A DNA stretch of 64,000 nt. Origin: Azadirachta indica (taxonomy: Eukaryota; Streptophyta; Magnoliopsida; Sapindales; Meliaceae). Positions within the stretch are counted from its first letter, which is position 1; every line of letters starts with the position of its first letter. Shown here one piece after another: positions 22,351-32,865 of the stretch. The stretch is from positions 16,094,457 to 16,158,456 of the forward strand of contig CM040442.1 in the NCBI GenBank assembly GCA_022749755.1, written 5' to 3'. The notes beneath the pieces are model-generated. The model ran no database searches. It was not told where the DNA came from and saw nothing but the letters and a program-made list of their open reading frames with translations. A program made the position numbers and the translations under genes.

Positions 22351-22674
22351 AAACTTAGGACTCAAAAATTAGTAAACACCTTTATATCTTCAAATCAATC
22401 ATTATCTTTGCATTTATATAACAATCAGTTAACTTAATTTAAACACTAAATCAATTACTTTCTACTATTTAAATAAAATTGAATTACAAATCCTAATTTG
22501 AGAAAGGATTGAATATTTTTAATTCACACATAAAACACATACCTATATGGTGAAACAAATTACTTAATGTAGGTGTCCAACACTTTACTATCAAAACTAC
22601 ACTATTGCTGTACCGTCTACTACCGTCGTTAGTAAGAGATGTGAATTTGATAAAATTTAACTTTATGATAATTT

Positions 22675-22860
22675 GAGTTTGTCAAAGTACAGAGTAATAA
22701 GAAAAGTAAAAAAAGTGACTTTCGTAAAATTAAAATAAAAGTAGGTTATTGAGAGCAATTTAGTTCGAAAAATATATTTTGGGTTATATTGGTAAAATTT
22801 TTTTATAAGAGATTATTTACGTAAATTCAAAAAATTTAAGGTTAGTTTGAGAAATTTTCC
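22675..22860 (-). repeat. MULE right terminal inverted repeat
   Basis: This is the reverse complement partner of 13002-13190. It ends at 22860 and is followed by TTAAAAATA, the candidate target duplication. Confidence 0.8.
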
Positions 22861-22989
22861 TTAAAAATATTATGAGTCTAAAAATAGTTGTACATTTGAT
22901 ATATTTTATTCAACAAATAAAAATGTAAATTACAACCTAGAAGGCACAATTAAAACCTAAACAACTAACTCCTATGCTTAGTCCATGGC

Positions 22990-23827
22990 AATTGCCTTTT
23001 ACTCAATGAAGGCTAGATTTGATCGGCCTATTGCCAATAAGACATGCCCAGATGTAATATGCGATTGTCGCTGTCAACTGTTTTACAAAGTGGGTAGAAG
23101 CGAAGCCACTGGCCAATATAACGGAGAAAAAAACCACCGCCTTTGTAGAGAGGAATATAATCTACCGGTTCGAGGATATGTCACATATTAATAGTCGACA
23201 ATGGCAAACAGTTTGATAATATAAGTTTTAAGAAGTTCTGTGCTGATCTAAATATTGACCTCATGTTTATGTCTCCAGCTTATCCAAAAGCAAATAGACA
23301 AGTTAAGGCGGTTAACAAGATCATCAAGATGGCATTGAAAAAGCGACTTGACGACAAAAAGGGAAGATGTGTAAATGAATTGCCTCAGGTCTTTTGGGCA
23401 TATCGAATAATGGCAAGAGCGGTGATTGGCGAAACACCTTATTCTCTAGCTAGCTTTCGGTTTTGAAGCACTGATACCAATAGAAATCGGGCATTGTTGT
23501 TTAGAGTAAAACACTTTGATGAATTTAAGATTGATGAGTTAATAGAATTAGGCTTAAATTTAGTAGAGGAAAAAAAGGATCAGGCGCTTATCAAGATGGC
23601 CTTTTATCAACAACGAGTTGCTAAATACTATAATAGGAGAGTTCGTCCAAAAGCTTTTTGGCAGGGAGATTTAGTGCTGCAGTGAGTTATGTAGATACCT
23701 AGTGAAGAAGCTTTGGGTATAAGGTGACCAAAATCATGAAGCCCAAGGTTTATAAGTTGTAGCGCCAGATGGAAAAGAAGTCAAAAAGTTATGGAACACA
23801 AAGATGCTAAAGATATATTTTTCCTAA
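22990..23827 (+). pseudogene. Ty3/gypsy integrase and pol C-terminus, broken
   Basis: Frame-shifted translations give the integrase core: VAVNCFTKWVEAKPLANITE, then VDNGKQFDN with the second catalytic Asp, MSPAYPKANRQVKAVNK and VFWAYRIMARAVIGETPYSL. The tail reads YNRRVRPKAFWQGDLVLQ and ends in KKLWNTKMLKIYFS at TAA 23825-23827, as is usual for the end of pol. In the QVKAVNK word the normally invariant catalytic Glu is Lys. Stops and frameshifts occur near 23020, 23140, 23190, 23465 and 23685, so this copy is dead. Confidence 0.88.
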
Positions 23828-23844
23828 AAATTCGAAGGATCATC

Positions 23845-24130
23845 GCTTAAAAAAATCTGACCTCAGTTCAAATCAGACAGATTCTAATCTTGCTAGAAAA
23901 ATTATTGTAAAAAGATCTGACCTCAATTTAGACAAATAATAAGTATTGAAAATAATAAATTTTTTTATTTCAAAAATTATTATTATAAAAAGATCTGATC
24001 TCAGTTTAGATCAAACAGTAAAAATTAATTCACGAGAACATCGCGAAACCAACCCCAACCTCAGTTCAGTTCAAATAGTAATAATTTTCTTTACTTTTAC
24101 TTTAAAGAAATCGACTTGACCTCAGCTTAG
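23845..24130. repeat. Short tandem repeats between pol and the antisense frame
   Basis: Words such as 'aaaaagatctgacctcagtt' and 'ttagatcaaacagta' recur at roughly 23860, 23915, 23990 and, weaker, at 24050 and 24115. Unit spacing is about 60-75 bp. Confidence 0.6.
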
Positions 24131-24362
24131 GACACACAACAGATGTACTAGTAAGTCTTACGTTCGTTCAAAAGAATCGCGGTACACAACTCCTATTGTT
24201 GTTACTAATTTGGATAAAGTCAAATTTTAGGCTATTTCAGCAAATTACTTGATTATACAAAAGTAACTTTAAAGAAAAATTGATTTAGTGTAAAAAAATT
24301 AGCAACAGAGCAACATTATTCAATGCACTTCCATTAATAGCGAAAATTCAATTATTCATAAA

Positions 24363-27079
24363 TCATTTCAAAGTATGAAAAAAGTAAAGACTAAGTGTCC
24401 TTCGGAGATAAAATGGTGCCAAAGGTCGAAGTCGTAGGAAGGGACGTGGTCGACCCCAGCTGAGTAGGGTTAGGATCTTGAATAGGCTTCTTACTAGCTT
24501 CTTCCCTGTAATCTCTAACTTGTAGCTAAGCAAGTCAGGGAATTTCAAGCTTGTTGTAAAGCCAATCCAAGTCAAGCTCTTTATATTTTTTCTGGAAGAT
24601 TTTGTAAGCTAGTCCCAAAGCCTCATTAGCCGAAGCATCACACTACTCCTTAACTTTAACTTTGGTTTGAGAAAATTTATCTTCCAGATGCTTGTTAATA
24701 TGAGCAAGGTCAACTGCATGAGACCTAAGCTGGGATACTTGAGCCTCAAGATCAACGACTTTGTCTTCAAGAGCACTGTGCTCCTCTGCCTATCTCTTTC
24801 TTTCCCTACATAGCTGACCCTCCAAATTCTCTTCTCGCTTCTTCGATTGCCTCAGCTTATTGACAAATAAACCTTTCTTTTAAGCTAGTTGGTCTATAGA
24901 CTTGTGCAAATTTATATTCACAATAGAGTGTTCCTTCGTACTATTGATATGCACAGTAAGAGAATAATAAACCTGCATCAACCAAGCAACAAATTAGAAA
25001 GGATGAGTGTGGTTAAACAAAGAATGAGAAAATCAAAGGTAATTACCTTATCGAGCTGCTCGTGTAATTTCTCCAAAATAGTGTCACTACTAGCAGCCTT
25101 CAACTTTGAGGATAGGAAGAGTTGATCGCACTAATATAATGGTTAATAGAAGAGATTAAGTGCTCAAAGAGTTCTCTCTTCTCCTTCAGGATGTTTGTCC
25201 AGGAAAGACCGTCCTTTAATAATTTTTTCTCCTTATTTAGTATGTTGTTTCTTGGCTGACCTCTATTCAGGACCTTCAGAAACCTCTGTTGAGCTCTTTC
25301 GCTTATCTTTAAGAGGTTTTTTCTTATCCTTCTTGGAACCTTGATCAACCTTTTTTCCCTTTGCCTTTTGATCCGCTGCTTTCTTTTTGGGCAACTCGTT
25401 CTTATCCTGTTCAAGCTTCTTAGAGGGCTCTTACTTGTTTTGCACTGAAGCCTCAAGTTGAGTATCCAATAAAGAAAGCATGACACCTAATAAGCTTAAG
25501 AATTTTTCCTTGCCTCTCTTCGGAGCCATCTTTCCTGTGGGGCATAAAGACGAAATGAGGACTTATACAAGAAATAAATAGAAATAAAAATATTTTGAGA
25601 AGAGAAATGAGCAAAATGCTCACTTTTCCTGGTGGCAGATTTGTCTTGATCAACTTTTAGGCAAGTCCTTTCTCTGTCCTAAGAGCTGCTTCAAGCTCTT
25701 CATGGGTGGGGGCAATCTCGACGAGGTCGAAACCTATAAGTTGGTCAGGGGAAAGTAAAGTCCTTTGATCAACTTGTTTTGCATGCCTCGGGCTGATCTT
25801 TGATAAAAGAGTGGTGACTAGGTCAGACTTTGAACCCCAAATAGTTACATAAGAAATAAAGACCATTAGTAATTGTGTTGAGTACAAAAAATCAAGCACA
25901 TCAAGTTGATTTCATCAGATACACTTACGAAGGACAGGTTTAAACGCATAGGGTATAGGGCCATGTATAATTCATCCCGACCAAAAAGGACTGGCACCAA
26001 TCCTTGCATGCATAAAACCATATATCTTCCCAATCTTTGTTATAAGAAGGGTTACTCGTAATTAATTTATCAGTCTTGGTGCAGGCTTGAACATAATAGA
26101 AACCTGAGTGTTTCTTTGGCCTTTTTTAAGTAAGAATAGGTGTTTAATCTCACCGATCGTCGATAAAGTTTGCTTGGCCATAGTCCAAATCACATACAAC
26201 CCCGTAATGGTTCGCCAACTATTCAGGTTTAGCTAGTAAGGAGGAATCCTAAAACCATAAAATAAGGCGGTAAAGTAGGGTTGTAGTGGTAATCTAGCCC
26301 CAAGGAGGAATAACTCATCGTTGAAAGCCACCTCATCCCTTATAGGGCGGCTTGGGAATTCATTGTCTTTGGAAACCCTAAGGGTGATGAATTCAGGGAT
26401 GTGGTAAAGTTTCCTAAAAGGTATAAGGTTAGCCTTAATGATACTAGAAGGGAATTTATTAGCTTCAAATAGGCTGTTTTATTTGGTTAGGTTAAAGGAA
26501 GGGTATTGGACCATAGGGCGATAGCTACTATCAACATAAGGGATCTCTTCGGAGTCTGATTCATCTTATCATCTTAAGACTCATTATTTTTTCTCTCATT
26601 ATCACCAGCATTCCCATCTTCTTGTTTGCTTGAAATTGAAGCCGCCTCGGACATGTGTTTAGAGACTAGATTTAAAGGTATGGGCTGATTAAGTTGTTGG
26701 GTGATTCTATCTATAAGGCTTTAGAGAACTTTTTGGTCTACCACATTGGATTGTTTGAGGTCCATTTCTCCCTACATATGGTTAGAAGAACTGTCAGATA
26801 AGATCATCACTTCAGGTTCCAAATGAAAACACTTGAAGGCGTTTGATTTAGGGTCTAAGATGGTTAAAGGGATCTCAGTGTCGGGGTAAAAAATGGCTAG
26901 GGTTGGGCCTTCTTTAAGGTAATGGTTCCATATTCCCTAATGAACTTAACTTTAATTCTACAAGGAAGCCAATTTTAGGCTTTATAGTCTATTTCGGATG
27001 AGTTTGTTGAGAAAGTGTCAAATTTGCTTCCTAGGCTACTAGGAATGTTCCTCATATTAAGTTTCTCAAGTCTTGCCAT
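24363..27079 (-). pseudogene. Antisense frame of the Ty3/gypsy remnant (putative gypsy-type transposon protein)
   Basis: On the minus strand ATG at 27079 begins MARLEKLNMRNIPSSLGSKF. A second candidate start at 26654 reads MSEAASISSKQEDGNAG. Further on comes a recognisable core, ELFLLGARLPLQPYF then LNLNSWRTITGLYVIW (about 26210-26320), which fits the plant family called putative gypsy-type transposon (Transposase_28). A lysine and arginine rich part follows (25450-25200). The C-terminal part is coiled coil, with ALEDKVVDLEAQVSQLRSHA at about 24700-24770. Many stops and frameshifts break it. The function of this family is unknown, and the assignment is from memory of its consensus. Confidence 0.65.
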
Positions 27080-27693
27080 CGTTAATCTAAGTAAACACTA
27101 ATATAGACTGGTTAGTTTAGAACTCACCCAGAGATACAACTATAGTTAAGCTATAGTTTTATTCAGACAAATTTGAAATTGCCCAATAAGGGATAATCTT
27201 GATGTATGAGATTAGAGATGATTCCCTCTGATCACAGAACTCGATCTTAGGATTCCTATGGAATCTTAAGGTCACAACTTAAACCTAGTCAAAACCCTAT
27301 TCGGGCAAACTAAACCTAAACTTTCTGGTCTATTTCTGAAAATATTTCCATCAGATATTTCGATTCCTAGGTCTACTTTAATATCTTAAGGCGTTAAAAT
27401 AAGTTTGTGTTGTAGAAGAAATTGCAAAGAAAATCGAAAGGAAGCATAACATTTTTCTCAAATAACATAACTAGTTCACATCACAGTAACGTAAAAATAC
27501 GCGCAATATCAACAATTTGAAGGAAAAGCAGTTTACTTGAGTGACGAAGTTTGTCGATGAGCGGAGGATCAACACTGGAGATGTGATGGAACTTGTTCAT
27601 AAATAGAGATAAAGTCTGCAAAGAACGGAAAGAGTTTTCAGAACCTTATGGAAAACGCGAGAAAGCAAAGTGGTGAAAAGGGAGAAGTCAAAG

Positions 27694-27701
27694 TTTTTAT
27701 A
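27694..27701 (-). promoter_or_regulatory. TATA-like box for the antisense frame
   Basis: The minus strand reads TATAAAAA inside 'gagtataaaaactttgac', about 620 bp before the first antisense start. It is followed by C- and T-rich leader-like sequence without early ATG crowding. This is a motif match that fits an independent antisense promoter or one inside an LTR. Confidence 0.45.
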
Positions 27702-27709
27702 CTCATTTC

Positions 27710-29007
27710 ACCTTCTTTTGATATGATTTATAATAAAAATGAACGGCTCTAATGATGCCATGAGATCATCAATTGAGGTGGTGATCTTGAGAACAAAGTA
27801 GACCAATGGCACAGAGGCACACAACAGCATAATAAAAAGTTTAGAAGCGATAACAGTTATAACATTTATGTGCATCAATTGCCTACACGAGAATCAATGT
27901 AAGGAGTGGGCTCGATATTGCATTATTAGCGTTTTGTTTGGTTTTCAAAAGGCGTTACTGTGTTTGGTTTTTGGCTATTGGAAATGCTTCAGTTCTCATT
28001 AGATTATAGGGAAGATTTAATGTTCAGGAAAGTGATGGGGATACCAATTTAGGAAGGGGGCCTGGGGACCATATGTGATAATCTGTTCAGTTTGGTGCTG
28101 CTTAAGAACAATTAAAGTCATCTTAGAACAAAAGTTTCCAGTGAAAATGGCCAGTTTCACTGAAATTGAGGAGCTTGATGTTTGGGAGAATGGCTTGAGG
28201 TATAAAGAGATTAGCGGGCTACACGCTAGTAAGCCCATATATCTGTTTAGCTTGATCAAAAGAGAATTTTGGTCAAGAAAATTTGACTAATGTGTCAAAG
28301 AAATCGCAAACCTAGAGAAGGGACCATTGGGCCTATGAAAGGAATGAGTTTTATGCTAACTGGCCTGATACTTGGGTGGTTCCAGTGCATCCTGTTCGGA
28401 TCAACTTAGGAAGAACTCACACCGAGTGTCACACAACTGAGTCTGATTAGTTAGTAAGACTATCACTTGAGAAAAATCCTTATGCGAAAAAGATAACTAA
28501 AATTGGAAATACTAATTTAAGGCAAGTTAGGATTCTATGGGATACACTCCACATTTCATAAGAACTCATAATGTTGTAGAATAAGGAAATTAGAGCTTAT
28601 ATATATTTCATTCTCTTTATGTAGAAGGAATAAGGAGAATTTCTCTGGAAAATAAACAAAAAAATGCTTTTTTTTTTTTTCTTAAGCAAAAGAAGAATAA
28701 AAATCTAATTCAATCTTCATTGTGTAGTATCGAAGTTACAAATTTCGATATCAATAATTACCTTTATTGATAGCTTGCTAGTATTAGTGGTATGTTTTAC
28801 TGACATGTTTTACAATTATTGTCCCCAGGATATCATAATGTATTAGCACAAAATTGATATCTAAAATTTTGATTCTATTTTATTTGAAATTATTGATGTT
28901 CTCGCAATGACAAAGTTGTTTAGATTTCTGTAATGTTACTACTTATTTATTGGCATAAGATTAGTATCAATAAATATTTTTTTGAATAAAAAATTAAAAA
29001 TAAAATT
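27710..29007. other. Retroelement flank, possibly LTR, no gene
   Basis: No protein is recognised; open frames at 28017-28290 overlap on both strands and look like chance. A plus-strand TATA-like 'gcttatatatatttc' at about 28590 and a T-rich tract at 28668 could belong to a decayed LTR of the element on the left. No matched TG and CA ends with a target duplication were found. Confidence 0.4.
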
Positions 29008-29974
29008 TAGGGCTAATGACAATTCAACTTCAATTTTAAAAATAAATGTTAAATACACCCTCAAGTTGTAAATATTTATCAATGAGACTTTCTGTTAAAT
29101 TTTTTTGTTTTCATTATAGTGAAAAAAAAGTATAATAATAATTATAACTTAAAATTAAAAAATATCATTTTTATATTTGAAGATAAAATAGTCATTTTAA
29201 TTTAAAAACAAATATAAAAATAAATTATATTCCATAGAATAACCAAAAAACGTTAACTTCTTCTTCTTTCATTTTTCTTTTTCTCTCTTTCTTCTTTCCA
29301 AATTCTTCTTCCATTTTATTTTTTCTTCTTCTTCACGTTTTCTCTTTAATCTGGAACATTCCTTGCACAAATCTTTTTTTTAACAAAATATCTTCCCACC
29401 ATTATTTCAATTTATATAAATACCCAATTTCTACGTTTTTCACCCTCTCTTTCTTTGATTTTCTATCAATTTTCTCCCCAAGAAAAATAAGAAGAAGAAG
29501 AATCCGGAAGTTCCTACCATTATAATCCAATTATAAATATCCCATTTCCACATTCTTTACATTCTCTATCAATTTTCTCCCAAAGAAGAAGAAGAATAAG
29601 AAGAATATATAAAGAGAGAGAAAAAATAAAAAAGAAAGAAGAATTTGGGAAAAATAAGAAAGAGAGCAAAAAAAAAAAAAAGAAAATAAGAGGAATAAAG
29701 AAAACAAAGAAGAAGTTGGAGAGAAGGAGAAGAGGGGGAAAAAAAAGAAGAAGAAGAGAGTATTTTCATAAGTTGAAAATTGGGATGTTCATGTAAATTT
29801 ATTCATTAACATAAGTTAGCAGAGCATTTATGTTATTTTGTTAATCAAAATTAGTTAAACCCTAATAATGACAAAAAAATCGAATAGAAAGAATTTTATT
29901 AATAAATATTTTCGACTTGGGGTGTACGTGGCATTAATTTAATAAATGGGAGTCCTATCGTTGTTAGCCCTAAC
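29008..29974. mobile_element. Fold-back element (long inverted repeat, about 965 bp)
   Basis: The left arm starts 'tttagggctaatgacaattc'. The right arm read on the minus strand starts 'gttagggctaacaacgatag'. Both continue with 'tacaccc', 'aagt', 'aaatatttat', 'ctttct' and 'ttttttt...cattat'. The inner arms are also complementary: a C/T-rich tract at 29250-29350 faces an A/G-rich tract at 29575-29760. No open frame and no clear target duplication were found, so the superfamily is unknown. Confidence 0.7.
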
Positions 29975-32865
29975 ATTTATTATTAATAGTATTATTTCAA
30001 TTTACTATTCAATAATCCAAATTAACTTTTAATAGAAAGATAATACTTAAAATAAACTTACAATGTAATTATTCTAAATTAAATATTAAAAATTAAATTT
30101 GCAAATCAAAACAAAATTCAATATACGATAACTTAAACAGCAAACATGCACAATTTAAAAGAGTTGGATCTCAAACATACTAAGTTTTACATTTCCAGTT
30201 TGAATCATACAAAATAATCAATACAAAAGTTATTTATTATAGATTTTAATAACAGATTTTCTCATTTTATATCAACTAGTGAATTTATTTGTATACGAGA
30301 AGAAAACCATTTTTTCTCTTCTTTCTTTTACTGATGTATTTGTTACTTTTTTGGATTATTTAAAAAATTAGTTTTAATGAGATTTTAATTGGAAATAATT
30401 CAAAATTTAGTGAGATTCTAATTAGAAATAATTTAGGATTTAGGCTTGCTTTTAAGTCGGATGAAACACGAATTCTTAAAAAGTACTCTTCATTTGGTTT
30501 GATCTTAACAAGAAATATTTATTGGAGTTTTATGAATTTGGATTTTATCCATTATTTTTTACGCATTTGTTTTTCAATGTGCGTTTAGGTAGCTATCTTA
30601 TTGAGTCAACATGTAAGTAAAAATTGACCTAATTTGAATATTACAAAAGCGGTCCAACAATGGACATACAATTAACTATAACTACTTAAAGCTGCTATAT
30701 TCCTATTAGATATAAGATACATCAAGTTAAAGCACATTACGAAATTTGGTCAATCAAAGGATCAATGGAAATGTTACAGTTTAAGGTTAAGATTCGGCTA
30801 TCATATATATACATATACCTTCTGGTCGATTTCTCAATTCTATCTAAAACTTTTTCCCAAAAAAAAAAATATATATACCTTCTGGTTAGCTCTAGCAAAA
30901 GAATATGTCATGCTATACCATGCCACCCAAAATCTTCTAATTGTCACATGATCATCTTTAAATTTCCTTCATTGAGTAGCAATTAATCTCTAGGTTGACT
31001 ATGCATTAGCATCTTCTTTTTTATGATATCGATTGCAAATATCAATTAATTGAAAAAATACCCTTCACCCTCTTAGGGTTTGGGGTAAATACTCACTCCC
31101 CTTATTGTTTCAGAAATGTCCTGAAAACTCGTAACATTAATTCTGTCTGGTAAGGTTCATTACTTTTGTTTAAAATAGTTTATCCCGGCACATGATTTTG
31201 TTTGGGCTTCCCACCTCTACTATTGTCATTTGCTCTAAAATTTATTATCGATATTTTATTCCAATTTTTATTATTCAATAATCTAAATTAATTTTTTAAT
31301 AGAAATATAATAATTAAAATGAACTTATAATGTAATTATTCGAAATCAAATATTAAAAATTAAACTTGCAAATCAAAACATAATTGAATATACAATAACT
31401 TAGAAAGCAAATATGCACAATTCAAAAGAGTTAGATCTCAATTCACATTTCCAGTTTGGATCATACAAAATGACTAAAACAAAGTCATTTGTTTATGGAC
31501 ATATTGTTGATGCCAAAATTCTCTCCCATTGTCATGTAAGCTCAATGAGGAGGAAGATCTTAGTCAACATTTAAAATTTGTCAATTGTATGGGAAGCACA
31601 TCCATGACACTTGATAACTTTACTAAAGATATATCTTGCTCTTCTATTAAGCTGAATTCCACATCTACTGAGGTGGTTGTTTTATTGAGGTGACATAATT
31701 CTCCCACCAGGGTAGCACCATTCTATATCGAGGTGGCTCATTTTCTTTATTATTTCATTGTGGCAGTAAATACTTGCACAACCAAAGCATGTCAGCGGGT
31801 GTTGGTGGTGTTAATGCAGATCTCCTCTAACGCTCAAGTTAGAATAAGATATACTAGAGAACTAATTTTAAAAAATTAATAACAATAACGACAATCATTG
31901 TTTGAGTGCAATTATGAAGAAAATAAGAGAGAAAAGGAGAGTGGCATTTAAACTAGTAAAAGAATCCAACCCCTTGCATGGGAAAGACCTAGGATTTATA
32001 TAAGTGACGGAAAATATAAACTTCTCTCTAAAAAGATCTCCATCACGTAACTATTATGACCATTATGGCCAAATTCAAACGCCATTTAACCTTCCTTCTT
32101 ACACGCTCTTGCCATTTTTCTTGTAGAAATGGACTTCCCCTTATTAGTGTGTCCCTTTTTTTACCGGTGACGCTTCATTATTGGCTTATTTTGCAATTTT
32201 ATACATTGAGACTTGAATTACTAGGCTATAATCATAGCATTTAAGCTGCGGGTCTTAATTCTACTAGTTTTAGGAGTACTAAACCTTTCTGCAGTGCATT
32301 GAGACCCACCCTGTACCTCAAATCGTTCTTATCCTTCGGGTTTAGGGGAAGCATAAAAAAGCTTCTCGTTACTATGATGACTCTCCTAATGTTATCATCG
32401 AAGACAACTCTCTCAATGGTACTAAGGATATCCGGCAATTTTACTTGTAATGTGAGTTACCTTAACCTTTTGAAAAGGATAACTGTCAACGTGTCACTAT
32501 TAATGGATCCTACATGGACAGTAAAAAATGGTCATCCAACACATACAATTGCAGCTACTTAAATCTGCTGCATTCCTATTATTTATATATATATATATTC
32601 AGAAAAACTCAAAAAAAAAAAATGGCAAGTTAAAGCATATTACAAAATCTTATCAATCAGGGAATCATACATAAAAATGTTACAACTTAAGGTTAAGATT
32701 TGGTCATCATATATACCTTCTAGTTAGCTCTAGCAGCGCATGTCATACTATACTATGCCGCCACGTGATCATCTTTTTACGTATGGTGGTAATGTGCTTT
32801 TAAATTTCCTTCATTGACTAGCAACTAATCTACAATTTGACTATGGATTACTGTTTTCTTTCTAT
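29975..32865. repeat. Segmental tandem duplication, second copy interrupted
   Basis: 29973-30238 matches 31238-31492 ('tattcaataatc', 'atgtaattattc', 'aattaaattgcaaatcaaaac'-like words, 'tttccagtttg'). 30650-31010 matches 32523-32860 ('gctgctatattcctatta', 'caagttaaagc', 'cttaaggttaagatt', 'ttagctctagca', 'aaatttccttcattga'). The order is the same in both copies. Copy 2 is longer because about 1 kb (31500-32520) lies between the two matching parts. Confidence 0.75.
31493..32522. other. Insert inside duplicated copy 2, LTR-like debris
   Basis: The insert contains 'cctctaacgctcaagttaga' at about 31830, a word of the kind common in plant Ty3/gypsy LTRs, and GC-richer blocks at 32050-32250. Open frames on both strands here overlap and resemble no protein. 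It is absent from copy 1 of the duplication. TG and CA ends with a target repeat were not found, so the class is uncertain. Confidence 0.45.

Larger units (their letters stand above)
13002..22860. mobile_element. Large Mutator-like element (MULE) carrying a Ulp1-type gene, about 9.86 kb
   Basis: Long terminal inverted repeats bound the element. The left end starts 'gaaaattttctcaaaataac' at 13002. The right end, read on the minus strand from 22860, starts 'ggaaaatttctcaaactaac'. The two arms stay alignable for roughly 160-180 bp, through 'tatattttt', 'aaattgctctcaata' and 'aaaagtcaattttttttact'. Flanks are TTAAAAATT (12993-13001) and TTAAAAATA (22861-22869), an 8 of 9 match with the 9-bp duplication typical of MULEs. 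Inside are a minus-strand MULE transposase pseudogene and a plus-strand DUF1985 plus Ulp1-protease pseudogene, placed tail to tail. This content recalls the KAONASHI-type MULEs of Arabidopsis, which carry Ulp1-like genes. Stops in both genes show that it is no longer autonomous. Confidence 0.88.
22980..27710. mobile_element. Ty3/gypsy retrotransposon remnant, Tat-like layout
   Basis: The order seen is integrase end (plus), a short repeat spacer, a decayed reading frame in the opposite direction, and a TATA-like box for that frame. An antisense frame between pol and the 3' LTR is a known feature of some Tat-lineage plant Ty3/gypsy elements. Reverse transcriptase and gag are absent: the element begins abruptly inside integrase at about 22990, 120 bp from the MULE target duplication. 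I could not place an LTR with certainty. The outer limit given is the antisense promoter. Confidence 0.65.

Noticed and set aside
27710..28740. Full 3' LTR of the Ty3/gypsy remnant
   Set aside because: A TATA-like site exists but no TG...CA ends, partner LTR or target duplication could be found.
29569..29769. Serine- and phenylalanine-rich minus-strand frame
   Set aside because: It is only the translation of the GAA-rich arm of the fold-back element.
32241..32562. Opposed open frames of 65 and 87 codons
   Set aside because: They overlap on both strands, have no recognised motif and lie in LTR-like debris.
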